In this document: positions 1 to 8,264 of the stretch, piece by piece
Numbering within the stretch: position 1 is the stretch's first letter
Layout: each line of letters begins with the position of its first letter
NCBI GenBank assembly: GCA_028872955.1
Contig: JAGWNX010000003.1
Span: forward strand, 38,339 to 102,338
Reading direction: 5' to 3'
Length of the DNA stretch: 64,000 bases
Source: Acidobacteriota bacterium
GTDB taxonomy: Bacteria; Acidobacteriota; Terriglobia; Terriglobales; Acidobacteriaceae
The notes under the pieces: model-generated
Told to the model about the DNA's origin: nothing
Seen by the model: the letters and a program-made list of their open reading frames with translations, nothing else
The model's database searches: none
Position numbers and translations under genes: made by a program

Positions 1-2
1 GG

Positions 3-1352
3 GGTGCGCCGATGCAGCAGTGGCTGGCGCGGCCGAACTCGTTTGCCGCAGGCAATAGCGGCGGCTGGCTGACGGAGCCCAAGGTGATGGCCGAGGTGCA
101 CGCGGGCCACATTACAGAGGCGCAGGTGAACGAGAACGCCGCAGCGATTCTGCGCATCATCTTCAAGAGCGGCCTCTTCGACCACCCGCACGTTGTCACG
201 GGTGTGGTGGATACGCCGGCGCAGCGAGCGGTAGCGCGCCGCGCGGTGACCGAGGGCATTGTGCTGCTGAAGAACGAGGGCTCGTTGCTGCCGATCGATG
301 AGACGAAGGTGCATTCGATCGCCGTCATTGGACCAAACGCTGCGCGTGCGCGCACGGGTGGTGGCGGCAGTTCGCTGGTCCGCCCACGCTTTGCTGCGGC
401 GCCGCTCGACGGGATCCGCGAGCGCGGTTACATGCTGAAGGTGCAGTACGCGCAAGGTGTGGGGATGGAAGGCGAAGACCCCGCACAGGACACACCGGAG
501 GTGCGCGCGAAGCTGCTGCAGGAGGCGGTGGACGTGGCCTCGCATGCGGATGTGGCCGTGGTCGTGGTTGGACGCTATCCGAAGCTGGAAGGCGAGGGCT
601 TCGACGTAAAGACGATGGATCTGCCCGCAGGCCAGGACGAGCTGATCGAAGCAGTGGAGAAGGCGAATCCGCACACGGTGGTGGTGTTGAACACCGGCGA
701 CGCGGTAACCATGTCGCGCTGGCTGGACCAGACGCCCGCGCTGCTGCAGCTTTGGTACGGCGGCGAAGAGGCTGGCCACGGACTGGCGGATGTGCTGTTT
801 GGCGACGCGAATCCCTCGGGCAAGCTGCCGGTCTCGTTCCCCAAGCGCTTTGAGGACTCACCCGCGTACGGACACTACCCCGGCGAGAACCTGAAGGTCG
901 ACTACGCCGAGGGCATCTATGTCGGCTATCGCTACTTTGAGACGCGCAACGTCAAGCCGCAGTTTCCGTTTGGCTATGGCTTGAGCTACACCACGTTTGC
1001 CTACAGTGATCTGGCTGTGACGCCAGGCAAAACTACGGCGAATGCACCGGTCGAAGTGAGTGTGAAGGTGAAGAACACCGGCCAGCGCGACGGAGCCGAG
1101 GTAGTGCAGCTGTATGTGCACGATGGCCACGCCAAGATCGACCGCCCGGTGCGCGAGCTGAAGGGGTTTGCACGCGTAGCGCTGAAGGCCGGCGAGGAGC
1201 GCACGGTGCACTTCAAGCTGGACCGTGCAGCGCTCTCCTACTGGAATCCAGAGACCAAGGACTGGCAGGCAGATCCCGGCGTGTTTGAGGTGCAGATCGG
1301 TGCGAGTGCTGAGGACATCCGGTTGACGGCTCCGTTGGAGCTGCGCAACTAG
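3..1352 (+). CDS. Glycoside hydrolase family 3 (beta-glucosidase-like), 3' part
   Basis: This is the C-terminal part of a GH3 enzyme; the frame is open to the left window edge, so the ATG at 12 is internal and the true start is outside. About 449 residues are visible. They begin at the end of the first (TIM-barrel) domain, continue into the GH3 C-terminal alpha/beta domain (VLLKNEGSLLPI, AVIGPNAARARTGGGGSS) and end in a fibronectin-III-like domain (VKVKNTGQRDGAEVVQLYVHD, RPVRELKGFARVAL). GH3 enzymes release terminal beta-linked glucose or xylose from plant oligosaccharides, usually in the periplasm. The catalytic aspartate lies in the missing N-terminal domain, so substrate cannot be judged. 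The gene converges on the DoxX gene with a 13-bp gap. Confidence 0.93.
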   Translation, partial: GAPMQQWLARPNSFAAGNSGGWLTEPKVMAEVHAGHITEAQVNENAAAILRIIFKSGLFDHPHVVTGVVDTPAQRAVARRAVTEGIVLLKNEGSLLPIDETKVHSIAVIGPNAARARTGGGGSSLVRPRFAAAPLDGIRERGYMLKVQYAQGVGMEGEDPAQDTPEVRAKLLQEAVDVASHADVAVVVVGRYPKLEGEGFDVKTMDLPAGQDELIEAVEKANPHTVVVLNTGDAVTMSRWLDQTPALLQLWYGGEEAGHGLADVLFGDANPSGKLPVSFPKRFEDSPAYGHYPGENLKVDYAEGIYVGYRYFETRNVKPQFPFGYGLSYTTFAYSDLAVTPGKTTANAPVEVSVKVKNTGQRDGAEVVQLYVHDGHAKIDRPVRELKGFARVALKAGEERTVHFKLDRAALSYWNPETKDWQADPGVFEVQIGASAEDIRLTAPLELRN

Positions 1353-1365
1353 ACGAGCTGCGCAC

Positions 1366-1800
1366 CTAGCCGCGCGTCCGGCGGGTGCGCCGGGCGTCCA
1401 GGCTGTATGTGCCCGGCCCGGTAAGCGCCAGTGCGGCAAACGCCACCAGGTACACGGCGATCATCTCGACGTGGCCGTCACGAAAGTAGGCTGCGTGGTG
1501 CACGAAGACGAACGCCGTGAGCAGATTGAGGACGATCAGCGCAGAGGCTGGGCGCGTGAACAGTCCTAGAATGACGAGCACAGAGCACAGGCCATCCGTG
1601 AGCAGCGCGTAGGCCAGGCTGGCGTGGGCGCCGATGTGAATGGGGTCCGGGAAGTGCTGCACCATGGTTCCGTAGCCGGTGAGCTTCTCCAGGCCGTGCT
1701 TCAACCACAGGCTCAGGCCCGCGCCAACGCGGAGCAGCAACAGGCCAGCCTGCGTGGATGTCGTGTCTGTATCGGTTCTGGTTGCAAATAAAAATGCCAT
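1366..1800 (-). CDS. DoxX-family small membrane protein
   Basis: A 144-residue hydrophobic protein with about four membrane segments and the DoxX hallmark near the N-terminus (LLLLRVGAGLSLWLKHGLEKL), then GLCSVLVILGLFTRPASALI and a basic tail. DoxX proteins are inner-membrane proteins of unsettled role, often linked to thiol redox balance or to quinone or aromatic metabolism. The ATG at 1800 is chosen because the preceding frame lies over the dioxygenase gene in an unrelated reading. It is the last gene of the gallate-type minus-strand operon, 22 bp after the dioxygenase, so it may help deliver electrons or protect the ring-cleavage enzyme; that role is inference. Confidence 0.85.
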   Translation of the reverse strand: MAFLFATRTDTDTTSTQAGLLLLRVGAGLSLWLKHGLEKLTGYGTMVQHFPDPIHIGAHASLAYALLTDGLCSVLVILGLFTRPASALIVLNLLTAFVFVHHAAYFRDGHVEMIAVYLVAFAALALTGPGTYSLDARRTRRTRG

Positions 1801-1822
1801 CTGTCGGGCTCCTGTTGTGGGG

Positions 1823-2797
1823 CTAATCTTCCGTTGGCGGAGTGCCGTAGGTGTGGAAGGTGGAGACGGTCGCCAGCCCCCAGGCCTGCCCGCGCTGCCG
1901 CTCCTCGCGGCTCCACACGACGGGCTGCCAGTCGGGGTCGAGGATGAGGTAGCCGCCGGAGCCGATCTCGATGCGGTTGCCGCCGGGCTCGTAAAAGTAA
2001 AGGAAGAAGGTCTGGCCGATGGAGTGCTTGTGCGGGCCAGTTTCAATGGCGATGCCGCGCTCGGTCAGGATGTCTGCAGCGCGCAACACGTCTTCGCGGC
2101 TGTCCATCATGTAGGTCAAGTGGTGGAAGCGGCCGTGCGCGCTGCTGTGGTCGCGGGTGAAGGCGATGTCGTACGACTTGTTGGTGGCCGCCAGCCACGC
2201 GCCCATCTCGTTGTTGCCATCGAAGACGATCTGCTCGGTGACGCGCAGGCCAAGCAGATCCCGGAAGAAGAGGCGGCAGGCGCGAATGTCCTGGGCCAGC
2301 AGATTCAGGTGGTCCAGCCGCTTGGGCGCGATGCCGCTGGGGATGTAGCGCTGCGGCATGTTCTTGTAGCCGGGGGCAAGTTCGCCTGTGCCGTGGAAGC
2401 GCTCCGTCTCGTAGTAAAGCTCGATGGCATGGCGGTCGGGGCTGAAGAATCGGAAGGCTGGTCCGTGCCCCAGCTCTGCCGGTCGCCACTCGCCGGCCAC
2501 CTGATGGGCATGAAGGTTTGCCACCATCTGTTGCAGGACGCTGGCGCTGCGCACGCGAAAGGCTACGTGCCCCAGGCCGGAGGTGTGTGAGCGGGTGAGC
2601 TGCAGCGTGAAGCGCTCGTAGTCTGCCCAGGCACGCAGGTAGACCGAGTCTCCGCTCCGGCCTGACGCGTGCAGGCCGATCACGTTCAGGAAGAAGGTGA
2701 GGCTCTCCTCGAAGTGCGGCGTCAGCAGCTCAATGTGGCCAAGGTGGGCGACATCGCCAAAGCCGGGTTGCCGGTTGCTGGTTGCGTCAGGGCTCAT
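1823..2797 (-). CDS. VOC-family extradiol ring-cleavage dioxygenase (catechol 2,3-dioxygenase type)
   Basis: The protein has 324 residues and two vicinal-oxygen-chelate repeats (about 15-130 and 158-285). The second carries the expected Fe(II)/Mn(II) triad: His163 (RLDHLNLL), His225 or His226 (FHHLTYMMD) and Glu277 (GGNRIEIGSGGY). Second-shell His256/His258 and Tyr267/Tyr269 match the acid-base residues of type I extradiol enzymes, so it should be active. Such enzymes insert O2 next to a catechol diol. Its start overlaps the galC stop (TGATG), so it is translationally coupled to the 4-oxalomesaconate genes. No LigAB/DesB-type gallate dioxygenase is present, so this may be the ring-cleaving enzyme of the cluster. 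The true substrate is unknown. Confidence 0.88.
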   Translation of the reverse strand: MSPDATSNRQPGFGDVAHLGHIELLTPHFEESLTFFLNVIGLHASGRSGDSVYLRAWADYERFTLQLTRSHTSGLGHVAFRVRSASVLQQMVANLHAHQVAGEWRPAELGHGPAFRFFSPDRHAIELYYETERFHGTGELAPGYKNMPQRYIPSGIAPKRLDHLNLLAQDIRACRLFFRDLLGLRVTEQIVFDGNNEMGAWLAATNKSYDIAFTRDHSSAHGRFHHLTYMMDSREDVLRAADILTERGIAIETGPHKHSIGQTFFLYFYEPGGNRIEIGSGGYLILDPDWQPVVWSREERQRGQAWGLATVSTFHTYGTPPTED

Positions 2798-3513
2798 CAG
2801 GGTTCGACCTCGTCGAGGGTGTCGTAGTAGCGAAGGCCCAGGGCCGCAAGCGTTGGGCGCATCTCCTCAATATCCATGCCAAGCTCGCCTGCTGCCAGGC
2901 GGGCGCGTTTCCCTTCTTCGCGGGCTAGTCGCCGACGTACGGCCTGCAGGCACGGCTCTACACTTCGGTGCGGCACAATCGCCACGCCGTCGTCATCGGC
3001 GACAACCACATCCCCGCCGCACACCAGCGCTCCGGCGCACACCACGGGCGTATTGACCATGCCGAGTGTTGCCTTGATGGTGCCCTTGGCGGAGATGCAG
3101 CGCGACCATGCCGGGAACTGCATCGCGGTCAGCTCGGCGACATCGCGCACGCCAGCATCAATCACCAGGCCTGCGACGCCGCGTGAGCGCAGCGAGGTGG
3201 CCAGCAGCTCACCGAACATGCCGTCGTGATTCTCTGCCGAGACGGCGACCACCAGCACGTCACCGGGCTGGCACAGCTCCACCGCAACGTGGATCATCCA
3301 GTTGTCGCCAGGATGCGCCAGCACGGTGATAGCGTTGCCGGCAACGCGCGCGCCACGATAGACGGGGCGCAGGTAGGGCTGCATCAGCCCGGTGCGGCCC
3401 ATGGCCTCGTGCACGGTGGCCACGCCAGCGGCAGCCAGCTCCTGCAGCTGCTCCGGCGTGGCGCGTGGAATGGTGCGGACGACAGTTCCCATCTTGTACG
3501 CAGAGGCGTTCAT
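2797..3513 (-). CDS. galC: 4-carboxy-4-hydroxy-2-oxoadipate aldolase / oxaloacetate decarboxylase (RraA/LigK family)
   Basis: A 238-residue class II aldolase of the LigK/GalC type. Family marks are the GNAITVLAHPGDNWMIHVAVE stretch at about 59-79, the Mg-binding IDAGVRDVAEL motif around residue 120, and a C-terminal helix DIEEMRPTLAALGLRYYD. The enzyme splits 4-carboxy-4-hydroxy-2-oxoadipate (CHA) into pyruvate and oxaloacetate and can decarboxylate oxaloacetate, the last step of gallate and protocatechuate 4,5-cleavage. It overlaps galB by four bases (ATGA) and the dioxygenase by one. RraA-like proteins are easily confused, but length and neighbours make the LigK/GalC assignment strong. Confidence 0.9.
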   Translation of the reverse strand: MNASAYKMGTVVRTIPRATPEQLQELAAAGVATVHEAMGRTGLMQPYLRPVYRGARVAGNAITVLAHPGDNWMIHVAVELCQPGDVLVVAVSAENHDGMFGELLATSLRSRGVAGLVIDAGVRDVAELTAMQFPAWSRCISAKGTIKATLGMVNTPVVCAGALVCGGDVVVADDDGVAIVPHRSVEPCLQAVRRRLAREEGKRARLAAGELGMDIEEMRPTLAALGLRYYDTLDEVEP

Positions 3514-4238
3514 CGCAGCTCCTCCGTTACCAGCGGAAAGACGCGCTGGTACGCCTCGCCATATTTCATCGCGCGGTCAGAGTTGCGCGCGCCCTGCTGG
3601 CCACGTTGCAGTGCGACGCGGGTGTAGTACTCCCACAGGTGCTCTTGCGCGTCCATGCTTTCAAAGGCTCTGCGCTTGGTCTCCCACACCTCGGTAATGT
3701 CAAGGATAAGTTGCGGCTTCCAGTTGCACTGCTCCGGCTGGTGCGGCTCAAACAGGAAGACCGGCGGTGCGCCAATCGCAGCTGCGGCCCCGCGTCGGCC
3801 GTGGGCTTGCGCCACGACGCGCGCCTCCTGCGCAAAGCGTGTCGCCTCAGGGTGATCGAAGTTGTAGGGGTCCTCCTGCGAGTGGGTCAGCACCCACTCC
3901 GGTCGCAGCGTCTGGTACAGGTCGGCGAGTCGCTCAAGCGACTCCACCGTGGTGCGCATGGGGTAGTCACCCAGATCAAAGAAGACCATGTTGTGCACGC
4001 CGAGGATGGCACCGGCGCGCTCCGCCTCGGCGCGGCGAAGCTGCTTCACACGCTCCAGCGTCATCGTTGGGTCCTTCCACAGCTTCTGACTCTCGCCCTT
4101 CTCGCCGTAGGTAAGGCAGACGACGGTGACCTGCCACCCGCGCTTGGCGTACAAGGCTACGGCACCGCCCGCACGCCAGATGAAGTCTGCCGAGTGTGCT
4201 CCCACCACCAGTCCGGTTCTGGGTTGATGCGCTTCCAT
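3510..4238 (-). CDS. galB: 4-oxalomesaconate hydratase, PIG-L/LmbE metal-hydrolase type
   Basis: A 242-residue PIG-L-fold protein with the GalB-type motif AHSADFIWRAGGA near residue 14 and a later metal-site segment HSQEDPYNFDHPEATR near 125. In Pseudomonas putida, GalB of this fold hydrates 4-oxalomesaconate to CHA; a deacetylase role is possible for the fold but unlikely here between a PDC hydrolase and a CHA aldolase. The ATG at 4238 is preceded by AAAGGAG at a 10-nt spacing, which settles the start. It lies 16 bp after the hydrolase gene and overlaps galC by ATGA. Confidence 0.88.
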   Translation of the reverse strand: MEAHQPRTGLVVGAHSADFIWRAGGAVALYAKRGWQVTVVCLTYGEKGESQKLWKDPTMTLERVKQLRRAEAERAGAILGVHNMVFFDLGDYPMRTTVESLERLADLYQTLRPEWVLTHSQEDPYNFDHPEATRFAQEARVVAQAHGRRGAAAAIGAPPVFLFEPHQPEQCNWKPQLILDITEVWETKRRAFESMDAQEHLWEYYTRVALQRGQQGARNSDRAMKYGEAYQRVFPLVTEELR

Positions 4239-4254
4239 GTTGATCGTCTCTCCT

Positions 4255-5127
4255 TTAAATGTGTGTGGGGTAGTGGCCCGATTGGGGGAAGCCGTACAGA
4301 TGTGCGGGGTTGGCGACCAGCACCTGCCGCAGCCTCGCGGCATCGCCGTCGGCAGCCTCCAGCAACAACTCGGCCAGGGCCAGGTCTTCAGGACGCTGCT
4401 GCTGGTTGACGTGTGGCCAGTCCAGCCCCCACACGCAGTGCGCTGCGGCGGTGCCCAGCAGTGTGCGCAGTGGCTGCAGCGCGGCGCGCAGGCCGCTCTG
4501 GCTGCGGCTGCTGATCCGGTCTGCGCCGCTCAGCTTGGTCCATCGGTGGGGCGTCTCCAGGCACCGTAGGAGTCTCTCCACCTGTGCGTGTACGGCATGC
4601 GATGCGTCGAGCCGTGCCATGTGATCCACCACCACATCCATTCCTCCGGGCACGTCCAGGCGATCCAGCAGGTCGATCTCTAGCAGGTCAAGGTGCAACT
4701 CGGCATGCCAGCCCAGCGGCTGCACGCGGCGCAACAGTGCAGCGGCATCTGCCAGGCGCTGCGCCTCGTCGCGCGAATCTTTCCGGAGCAGGTGCGGAAC
4801 CCAGTTGAAGCGGACAGCCCGCACACCCGCCCGATGCAGCGTGAGCAGTTCCTCCTCCGCAACCCCTGCCTCCAGCACGGCGACACCACGTCGTGTCTGC
4901 GGCGACTGCGCCAGGGCTGCCAAGAGCGCACGGTGATCGCTGCCGTGGGCGCTGCCCTGCACCAGCACGGCCCGGTCGATGCCCAGTTGCGTCCACACGG
5001 CCTGGAGCGCGGCTAGGGGTGCCTCGGGCGGATCATAGGTGCGATTGACCGCCAGCGGGAAGCGATCATACGGGCCAAATACGTGACTATGGCAGTCACA
5101 AACACCAAACTCCGGCAGCAGACGCAT
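4255..5127 (-). CDS. ligI: 2-pyrone-4,6-dicarboxylate hydrolase (LigI-like amidohydrolase)
   Basis: A 290-residue amidohydrolase-superfamily protein. It opens with CDCHSHVFGP and FPLAVNRTYDPPEAP, has VLVQGSAHGSDHRALL at about 55-70 and ends with WGLDWPHVN, where the Asp is the general base; these are LigI signatures. LigI opens the lactone PDC to 4-oxalomesaconate/4-carboxy-2-hydroxymuconate without needing a tightly bound metal. It is coupled to galD by TGATG. PDC arises when a methylated gallate or 4-carboxy-2-hydroxymuconate semialdehyde is processed, which suggests the cluster handles lignin- or tannin-derived acids. A related dicarboxylate lactone is a less likely substrate. Confidence 0.88.
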   Translation of the reverse strand: MRLLPEFGVCDCHSHVFGPYDRFPLAVNRTYDPPEAPLAALQAVWTQLGIDRAVLVQGSAHGSDHRALLAALAQSPQTRRGVAVLEAGVAEEELLTLHRAGVRAVRFNWVPHLLRKDSRDEAQRLADAAALLRRVQPLGWHAELHLDLLEIDLLDRLDVPGGMDVVVDHMARLDASHAVHAQVERLLRCLETPHRWTKLSGADRISSRSQSGLRAALQPLRTLLGTAAAHCVWGLDWPHVNQQQRPEDLALAELLLEAADGDAARLRQVLVANPAHLYGFPQSGHYPTHI

Positions 5128-6221
5128 CAGCAGGCTCCCGGCAGAGTTGCGCTGCTACGCGGATACGCGATGCCATCGAACAGGGCGCGTGCGGTGCGCA
5201 CCAGGCCGCTGCGCTCCACGGTGGGGTCCTCCCTGGTGCCGCCCATCTCCAGCCGCACCTGGAAGAACCCGGCAGGGTGCTCCACCTCCATCAGTTTGAT
5301 CGGGCCCTCGGGTGGGCTTGCCAGCGCATACGCCACGGTGCCGGGCAGCACACATGCGGTCGCCACACTGACCGCGCCGAAGACGCCGATGGAGGCGTGG
5401 CACTTGCGCGGAATCAGCGTTCGCGTGGCGATGCAGCCGCCCTGTGCCGGTGGTGCCAGTAGCGACATCTTCGGCACCACGGCATCGGCCACCTCGCCCA
5501 GGTTCATGCGGCGACCGGCCTGCAGGCGGATCGACTCGATGCGCCGCAGCGCTTCGGCAGATGCCTCAATCTCGGCGCAGCTCTCGCGCCCGGTCAGGCC
5601 AAAGTCCTGCGCACGCAGCAGCACCACCGGCATGCCGTTGTCGATGCAGGTGACGGAGACGCCATCGATCGCATCGGTTCTGGCGCCGGAGGGGAAGAGC
5701 GAGCCGCAGACCGAGCCAGCCGTCTCCAGAAAGTTGATGGGGATGGCTGCCGCCGTGCCGGGCACGCCGTCGATGGCCGTGTCGCCCTCGTAGCAGACCA
5801 CGCCCTGCGGCGTCTGCACCACCAGCTCAGCCACGGTGCCGGTGTTCAGGGTGCGCACGCGGATGCGCGTCTGCGGATGGTGGGCAGCCAGCAGGCCGCG
5901 CTCCAGGGCAAACGGGCCGACCCCGGCCAGGATGTTGCCGCAGTTTGGCGTGGTATCCACCAGCGGCTCCGTTACGTTGACCTGCGCGAACAGAAAGTCG
6001 AGATCGATTCCAGGCGACTGCGAGCGGCTGACGATGGCTGCTTTGCTGGTCAGCGGGTGCGCTCCGCCGATGCCATCAATCTGGCGCGCATCGGGCGAGC
6101 CCAGGATGCGCAACAACAGGTCGTCGCGCTCGGCAGCGCCAGCGGGCAGCTCGTCGGCCAGAAAGTAGGCGCCTTTGGAGGTGCCGCCACGCATCAGCAT
6201 GCAGCGAACGCCGGGTCGCAT
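5127..6221 (-). CDS. galD: 4-oxalomesaconate tautomerase, PrpF family
   Basis: A 364-residue PrpF/diaminopimelate-epimerase-fold protein. Visible family motifs are MRGGTSKGAYF at about 9-19, TPNCGNILAGVGPFALE near 107-123 with the conserved cysteine, and KCHASIGVFGAVSVATAC near 294-311. GalD interconverts keto and enol 4-oxalomesaconate so that GalB can hydrate it. The start at 6221 is preceded by AAGGAG about ten bases upstream; the longer frame runs back into the promoter. It is the first gene of the galD-ligI-galB-galC-VOC-doxX operon, directly behind the TTGACT/TATACA promoter and a palindromic operator. PrpF aconitate isomerase is the main alternative, disfavoured by context. Confidence 0.9.
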   Translation of the reverse strand: MRPGVRCMLMRGGTSKGAYFLADELPAGAAERDDLLLRILGSPDARQIDGIGGAHPLTSKAAIVSRSQSPGIDLDFLFAQVNVTEPLVDTTPNCGNILAGVGPFALERGLLAAHHPQTRIRVRTLNTGTVAELVVQTPQGVVCYEGDTAIDGVPGTAAAIPINFLETAGSVCGSLFPSGARTDAIDGVSVTCIDNGMPVVLLRAQDFGLTGRESCAEIEASAEALRRIESIRLQAGRRMNLGEVADAVVPKMSLLAPPAQGGCIATRTLIPRKCHASIGVFGAVSVATACVLPGTVAYALASPPEGPIKLMEVEHPAGFFQVRLEMGGTREDPTVERSGLVRTARALFDGIAYPRSSATLPGAC

Positions 6222-6260
6222 CAGGGGGGTGCTCCTTGCGGACCGGTGTCGTTTCGCCCG

Positions 6261-6290
6261 CCGCTGTTTACACAGATGTATAAACCGCGG
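6261..6290. promoter_or_regulatory. Palindromic operator overlapping the galD promoter
   Basis: A 30-bp imperfect inverted repeat with 12 of 15 base pairs matching, outer arms CCGC/GCGG and inner arms GTTTA/TAAAC, centred near 6275. It covers the -10 box of the galD promoter and lies 40 bp downstream of the tetR stop codon. Size, symmetry and position fit a TetR-family repressor site, so a repressor bound here would block RNA polymerase. Which regulator binds is inference; the adjacent TetR protein is the obvious candidate. Confidence 0.65.
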
Positions 6291-6305
6291 GCGCAGCAAA
6301 GTCAA
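6277..6305 (-). promoter_or_regulatory. Promoter of the galD operon
   Basis: On the minus strand TTGACT (6305-6300) is followed by exactly 17 bp and TATACA (6282-6277). The start of transcription would fall near 6270, about 50 nt before the galD ATG. It gives the aromatic lower-pathway genes their own promoter, independent of the upstream dehydrogenase/symporter operon. Confidence 0.68.
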
Positions 6306-6329
6306 TGTCAGCGTTGGCGCTGCCGGGGA

Positions 6330-7067
6330 TTATGGGCGGCGGGTGGCGGCGCTGCGGCGGCGGGGTGCGGCGGCAGCAGCCGGTCGCGTGGCGGGTGCGC
6401 GGAACCCTGCCGCCAGAAACGGCACCAGCTCGGCGGTGGTCGCCTCCGGATCAGAGGGGTCGCAGCGTCCCTCGGAGAGGGTGCGGATGCGGTGCGGCCC
6501 GGTTGCCGTGTAGTAGATGGTGCCGAGCAGAAAGTGGAATCGCCACAGCACATCCTCGCGGGAGAGATGGGGCAGGCACTGGCTCAGCTCATCCACAAAG
6601 TGGCTACTGGCCTCGTCGAAGTTCTGCGCCACAAGCTTCTCCAGCAGCGACGAGTTCTCTACCGAGAGGATGGCGCGGAGCCTTGAGAAGCTGCGGCCGT
6701 CGTGGGCCTGGTGCGAGGCCGCCAGCGAGGGACGAAGAAACGCCTCCAGCACATCTTCGAGAGTGAGCTTGCCGTCGCGGGCCCTGAACTCGTGGAGTAG
6801 TCGCAGCCGCTCCTGCTTCAGCGGTTCGCAGTGGCGGGTGTAGACCTCGGCCAGCAGACCTTCCTTGCTGCCGAAGTAGTAGCCCAGCAGGGCAGAGTTC
6901 ACCTTGGCCGCGTTGGTGATGTCGCGTACCGAGACGCCGTTGAAGCCGCGCTCCGCAAATAACTGTTCTGCGCTGCAAATAAGCCGCTCGCGCGAAGGAA
7001 GCGTTGCCTGGCGTTGCCTGGGTGTCTTGCTGCTGGTCACTGATCCCCTAGGGTAACGCAACTGCAT
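6330..7067 (-). CDS. TetR-family transcriptional regulator
   Basis: A 245-residue regulator with a classical N-terminal TetR DNA-binding domain (SAEQLFAERGFNGVSVRDIT, then LLGYYFGSKEGLLAEVY at about 55-70) and a ligand-binding C-terminal domain ending in an Ala/Arg-rich tail. It precedes galD, whose promoter carries a 30-bp palindrome, so it is probably a repressor released by an aromatic-acid intermediate. The ATG at 7067 lacks a clear ribosome-binding site; a GTG at 7040 behind AGGGGA is a good alternative and would shorten the protein by nine residues. It is separated from the upstream alcohol dehydrogenase by 52 bp. Confidence 0.88.
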   Translation of the reverse strand: MQLRYPRGSVTSSKTPRQRQATLPSRERLICSAEQLFAERGFNGVSVRDITNAAKVNSALLGYYFGSKEGLLAEVYTRHCEPLKQERLRLLHEFRARDGKLTLEDVLEAFLRPSLAASHQAHDGRSFSRLRAILSVENSSLLEKLVAQNFDEASSHFVDELSQCLPHLSREDVLWRFHFLLGTIYYTATGPHRIRTLSEGRCDPSDPEATTAELVPFLAAGFRAPATRPAAAAAPRRRSAATRRP

Positions 7068-7119
7068 GGAGTTGCACAGCCTGCGGCGCCCGCCGCCGGA
7101 GCGGGGGGACTGCAGGCAG

Positions 7120-8262
7120 CTAGCGGAAGCAGGCCGTGTAGATCGCCTCGGCCTCTGGCTGCGAGATGCTGCGCGGGTTGTTGCGCAGCAGTCGCGTTAC
7201 GGTAAGGGCCGTGGCCGCCATGCGTGGGATTGCGGTGCGCGGCACGTCATGCGCGGCCAGGTCCATGACGATGCCACAGCGCTCTGCCAGTCGCTGCAGA
7301 TGCTGCGCGCCAGCCAGCGCCGTCTGCAGGGCGTTGGCCGCAGCGGGCAGGCCCATGGCCAGGCTTACGGCAGCGTGTCGCTCTGGCGTTGCCTGGGCGT
7401 TGAAGGCGAAGACGGCGGGCAGCAGCAGAGCGTTGGAGAGCCCGTGTGCCATGTGGAACTCGCCGGCCAGCGGATACGCGAGGGCATGCACCGCTGCGGT
7501 GTTGACGGGGCCCAGGCACAGGCCACCGTACAGGCTGCCCAGCGCCACGCACTCGCGGGCCTCGGTGTGCTCCGGCTGCTGCACGGCGCGCAGCAGCGAG
7601 GTTGCGATGAGCCGGATGCCCGGCAACGCATAGACGTCAACCAGCGGGTGCGCGTGGCGGTTGGTGTACGCCTCAATGCAGTGGGTCAGCGCATCCAGGC
7701 CGGTGACCGCGGTGATGTTGGGTGGCACGGAGTGCGTCAGGATGGGATCGATAAACGCTGCATCCGGCACCAGGTGCGGGCTGATGACGGCCTTCTTCAG
7801 GTGCACGGCTTCATCCATCAGCACAGCGTTGGGCGAGACCTCCGAGCCGGTGCCCGCCGTGGTGGGAATGCAGACGAGCGGCACGTCGCGCCGGGCAAGC
7901 AGTCCAATGCCCAGGATGTCCTGAATCTGCTGCTGGTTGCGAAGCAGCGCCGCCACCAGCTTGGCCGTATCCAGCGGGCTGCCGCCGCCCAGGCCGACGA
8001 TGGCGTCGGGCGCAGCGGCCCGCGCATGGTCCAGCGCACGCGCCAGATCAGCCAGGGTCGGCTCGCCGTGCAGGCTTGCGTCTAGCGTGACGGCACTGGG
8101 GCTCAGGCTGGCTGCGAGGTTTGCCGCCAACTGCCGCTGCGAGGGTGAGGTGACGAGATGGACGCGCGCATAGCCCTGCTGACGCAGCCAGCTGGTGGCC
8201 TCGGCGATGGCGCCCGAGCCGAAGACGAGATGCCGTGGCTGTTGCAGCGTGATGGGTCGCAT
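7120..8262 (-). CDS. Iron-containing alcohol dehydrogenase / maleylacetate reductase-like
   Basis: A 380-residue group III alcohol dehydrogenase. The dinucleotide site is GLGGGSPLDTAK near 93-104, PTTAGTGSEV follows at about 138-147, and the metal ligands appear as the Asp in GLDALTHCIEAY and the His residues in HALAYPLAGEFHMAHGLSNA. Such enzymes reduce aldehydes or maleylacetate with NAD(P)H, or oxidise short hydroxy acids. It starts two bases after the aldolase stop, so it belongs to the kinase-PdxA/symporter/aldolase operon and may reduce the aldehyde released by the aldolase. Substrate cannot be set from sequence. Confidence 0.88.
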   Translation of the reverse strand: MRPITLQQPRHLVFGSGAIAEATSWLRQQGYARVHLVTSPSQRQLAANLAASLSPSAVTLDASLHGEPTLADLARALDHARAAAPDAIVGLGGGSPLDTAKLVAALLRNQQQIQDILGIGLLARRDVPLVCIPTTAGTGSEVSPNAVLMDEAVHLKKAVISPHLVPDAAFIDPILTHSVPPNITAVTGLDALTHCIEAYTNRHAHPLVDVYALPGIRLIATSLLRAVQQPEHTEARECVALGSLYGGLCLGPVNTAAVHALAYPLAGEFHMAHGLSNALLLPAVFAFNAQATPERHAAVSLAMGLPAAANALQTALAGAQHLQRLAERCGIVMDLAAHDVPRTAIPRMAATALTVTRLLRNNPRSISQPEAEAIYTACFR

Positions 8263-8264
8263 CG

